A stretch of 6,441 nt of DNA, taken from the NCBI GenBank assembly GCA_024653905.1, contig JANLGZ010000059.1, positions 1-6,441 on the forward strand. Reading direction: 5' to 3'. Below are positions 5,730-6,441 of the stretch, piece after piece. A program made the translations under genes and the position numbers. Origin of the DNA: an archaeon (GTDB taxonomy: Archaea; Iainarchaeota; Iainarchaeia; Iainarchaeales; Iainarchaeaceae). How positions within the stretch are numbered: position 1 is the stretch's first letter; each line of letters begins with the position of its first letter. A model generated the notes under the pieces. The model made no database searches, was not told the origin of the DNA, and saw only the letters and a program-made list of their open reading frames with translations.

Positions 5730-5737
5730 TATATATT
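5730..5737. promoter_or_regulatory. Shared near-palindromic TATA element between pgk and pgi
   Basis: tatatatt reads as a TATA box on both strands. On the plus strand its centre is 26 bp before the isomerase ATG (5759), predicting a leaderless mRNA. On the minus strand it predicts a start near 5707 and a leader of about 23 nt containing the pgk Shine-Dalgarno site. A-rich bases flank it on both sides, as expected for BRE sites. No other good TATA box is seen in the 74-bp spacer. Confidence 0.55.
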
Positions 5738-5758
5738 CATAATTGTCTTAATTTTAGC

Positions 5759-6441
5759 ATGAATATAGTGGATTTAAAGAAAATTTCTGGATTGCCAATA
5801 AAACTTTCTGGAAATAAGCTTGTTTTTGGAAAAGGAATGAAAAAAGTGGTTCCTGAAGGAAGAACCAGAGAAAGGATGCTTGCTGTTTTGAAAAACCCGA
5901 AAGCAAAAGCCCCTGGGGAATTTTATGACATGTATAGAGATGTTTGCATGGAAAAGGATCGCGAAAAAATCATTGCAAACAATTTGAGATATGACATAAC
6001 CATACTGCCTGCATTCAGTGTCGGGGATGAACCAAATAAGACTTTTGGGCATCAGCATCCAAAGGTACCTGAAACAAAAACATGGTGGCCTGAACTTTAT
6101 GAAATTTTACACGGTCATTGTCATTATCTTTTACAGAATGGAAAAGAGTTTCTTGTGTTTGATGCAAAGCCAGGAGATAAATGTTTAATGCTTCCAGGTT
6201 TTGCTCATGTGACAGTGAACCCTTCCTCAAAGGAACCGTTAGTAATGGCTAACTGGGTGTTTCCTGGGTTTGCGAGCAATTATGGTCCGATTGAGAAACT
6301 GCAGGGAGCTCAATGGTATGAAACAGCAAAGGGTTTTGTGAAAAACAAAAAATACAAAACAAATCCTCCTGTTCAACTTATAAGTTCAAAGAGTTTTGAG
6401 GAGTTTGGTTATTCTAATTCAAGACCCATGTATCCTGATGC
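5759..6441 (+). CDS. Cupin-type phosphoglucose isomerase, 3' end outside window
   Basis: This gene encodes the archaeal cupin-type glucose-6-phosphate isomerase (EC 5.3.1.9), a metal-dependent cytosolic enzyme that interconverts glucose 6-phosphate and fructose 6-phosphate and is unrelated to the bacterial/eukaryotic enzyme. The frame is open from the ATG at 5759 to the right edge, 227 residues. Metal ligands are visible by alignment to the Pyrococcus enzyme: His98 and His100 in FGHQHP, Glu112 in PELYEILHG and His150 in FAHVTVN. Further family features are the strand YDITILPAFSVG before the first His pair, YLLQNG at 123-128, KPGD at 137-140 and NYGPIEK at 174-180. About five extra residues (including TWW) lie between the His pair and the Glu. 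Known members are about 190 residues, so this one has an N- and/or C-terminal extension. No Shine-Dalgarno site is present; a TATA element 26 bp upstream suggests a leaderless mRNA shared divergently with pgk. Confidence 0.9.
   Translation, partial: MNIVDLKKISGLPIKLSGNKLVFGKGMKKVVPEGRTRERMLAVLKNPKAKAPGEFYDMYRDVCMEKDREKIIANNLRYDITILPAFSVGDEPNKTFGHQHPKVPETKTWWPELYEILHGHCHYLLQNGKEFLVFDAKPGDKCLMLPGFAHVTVNPSSKEPLVMANWVFPGFASNYGPIEKLQGAQWYETAKGFVKNKKYKTNPPVQLISSKSFEEFGYSNSRPMYPD

Noticed and set aside
5774..6230. Two minus-strand open frames of 94 and 71 codons
   Set aside because: Both are shadows of the plus-strand phosphoglucose isomerase, whose metal-binding motifs fix the true frame.
1..6441. 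CRISPR array, insertion sequence, defence or toxin-antitoxin system
   Set aside because: No regularly spaced repeats, transposase motifs, terminal inverted repeats or nuclease or toxin motifs were seen on either strand.

Overview
The window reads as a compact, AT-rich archaeal chromosome segment, most likely from a small-genome (DPANN-type) archaeon; the lineage is inferred. The archaeal assignment rests on an archaeal-type CoaBC, an archaeal-type phosphoglycerate kinase, a cupin-type phosphoglucose isomerase, an NFACT/RqcH-family protein and a short PRC-barrel protein. Several starts also have TATA-like boxes 25-28 bp upstream and no Shine-Dalgarno site, the pattern of leaderless archaeal transcripts.

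Layout. (1) 1-566, +: 3' part of an unrecognised charged coiled-coil protein whose frame is open to the left edge. (2) 567-786: non-coding, with roughly helically phased A-tracts, a 10-bp inverted repeat, and a TATA box plus Shine-Dalgarno site for the next gene. (3) 787-1050, +: PRC-barrel protein. (4) 1047-2177, -: NFACT-family ribosome-quality-control protein without the NFACT-R domain; its stop overlaps the PRC stop tail to tail. (5) 2178-2272: divergent promoter region. (6) 2273-3382, +: CoaBC, with the start moved to the second Met. (7) 3406-4485, +: a second unrecognised basic protein. (8) 4488-5684, -: phosphoglycerate kinase with a GTG start. (9) 5685-5758: divergent promoter region with one near-palindromic TATA element. 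(10) 5759-6441, +: cupin phosphoglucose isomerase, cut by the right edge.

How the genes fit together. pgk and the isomerase are two central sugar-phosphate enzymes transcribed divergently from a 74-bp spacer. CoaBC makes 4'-phosphopantetheine for coenzyme A. The NFACT protein is expected to act on stalled large ribosomal subunits, and the PRC protein is a small adaptor-like barrel. No defence system, mobile element, CRISPR array or RNA gene is visible. The least explained content is the two unrecognised proteins, which appear to share a helical-hairpin module, and the A-tract spacer.
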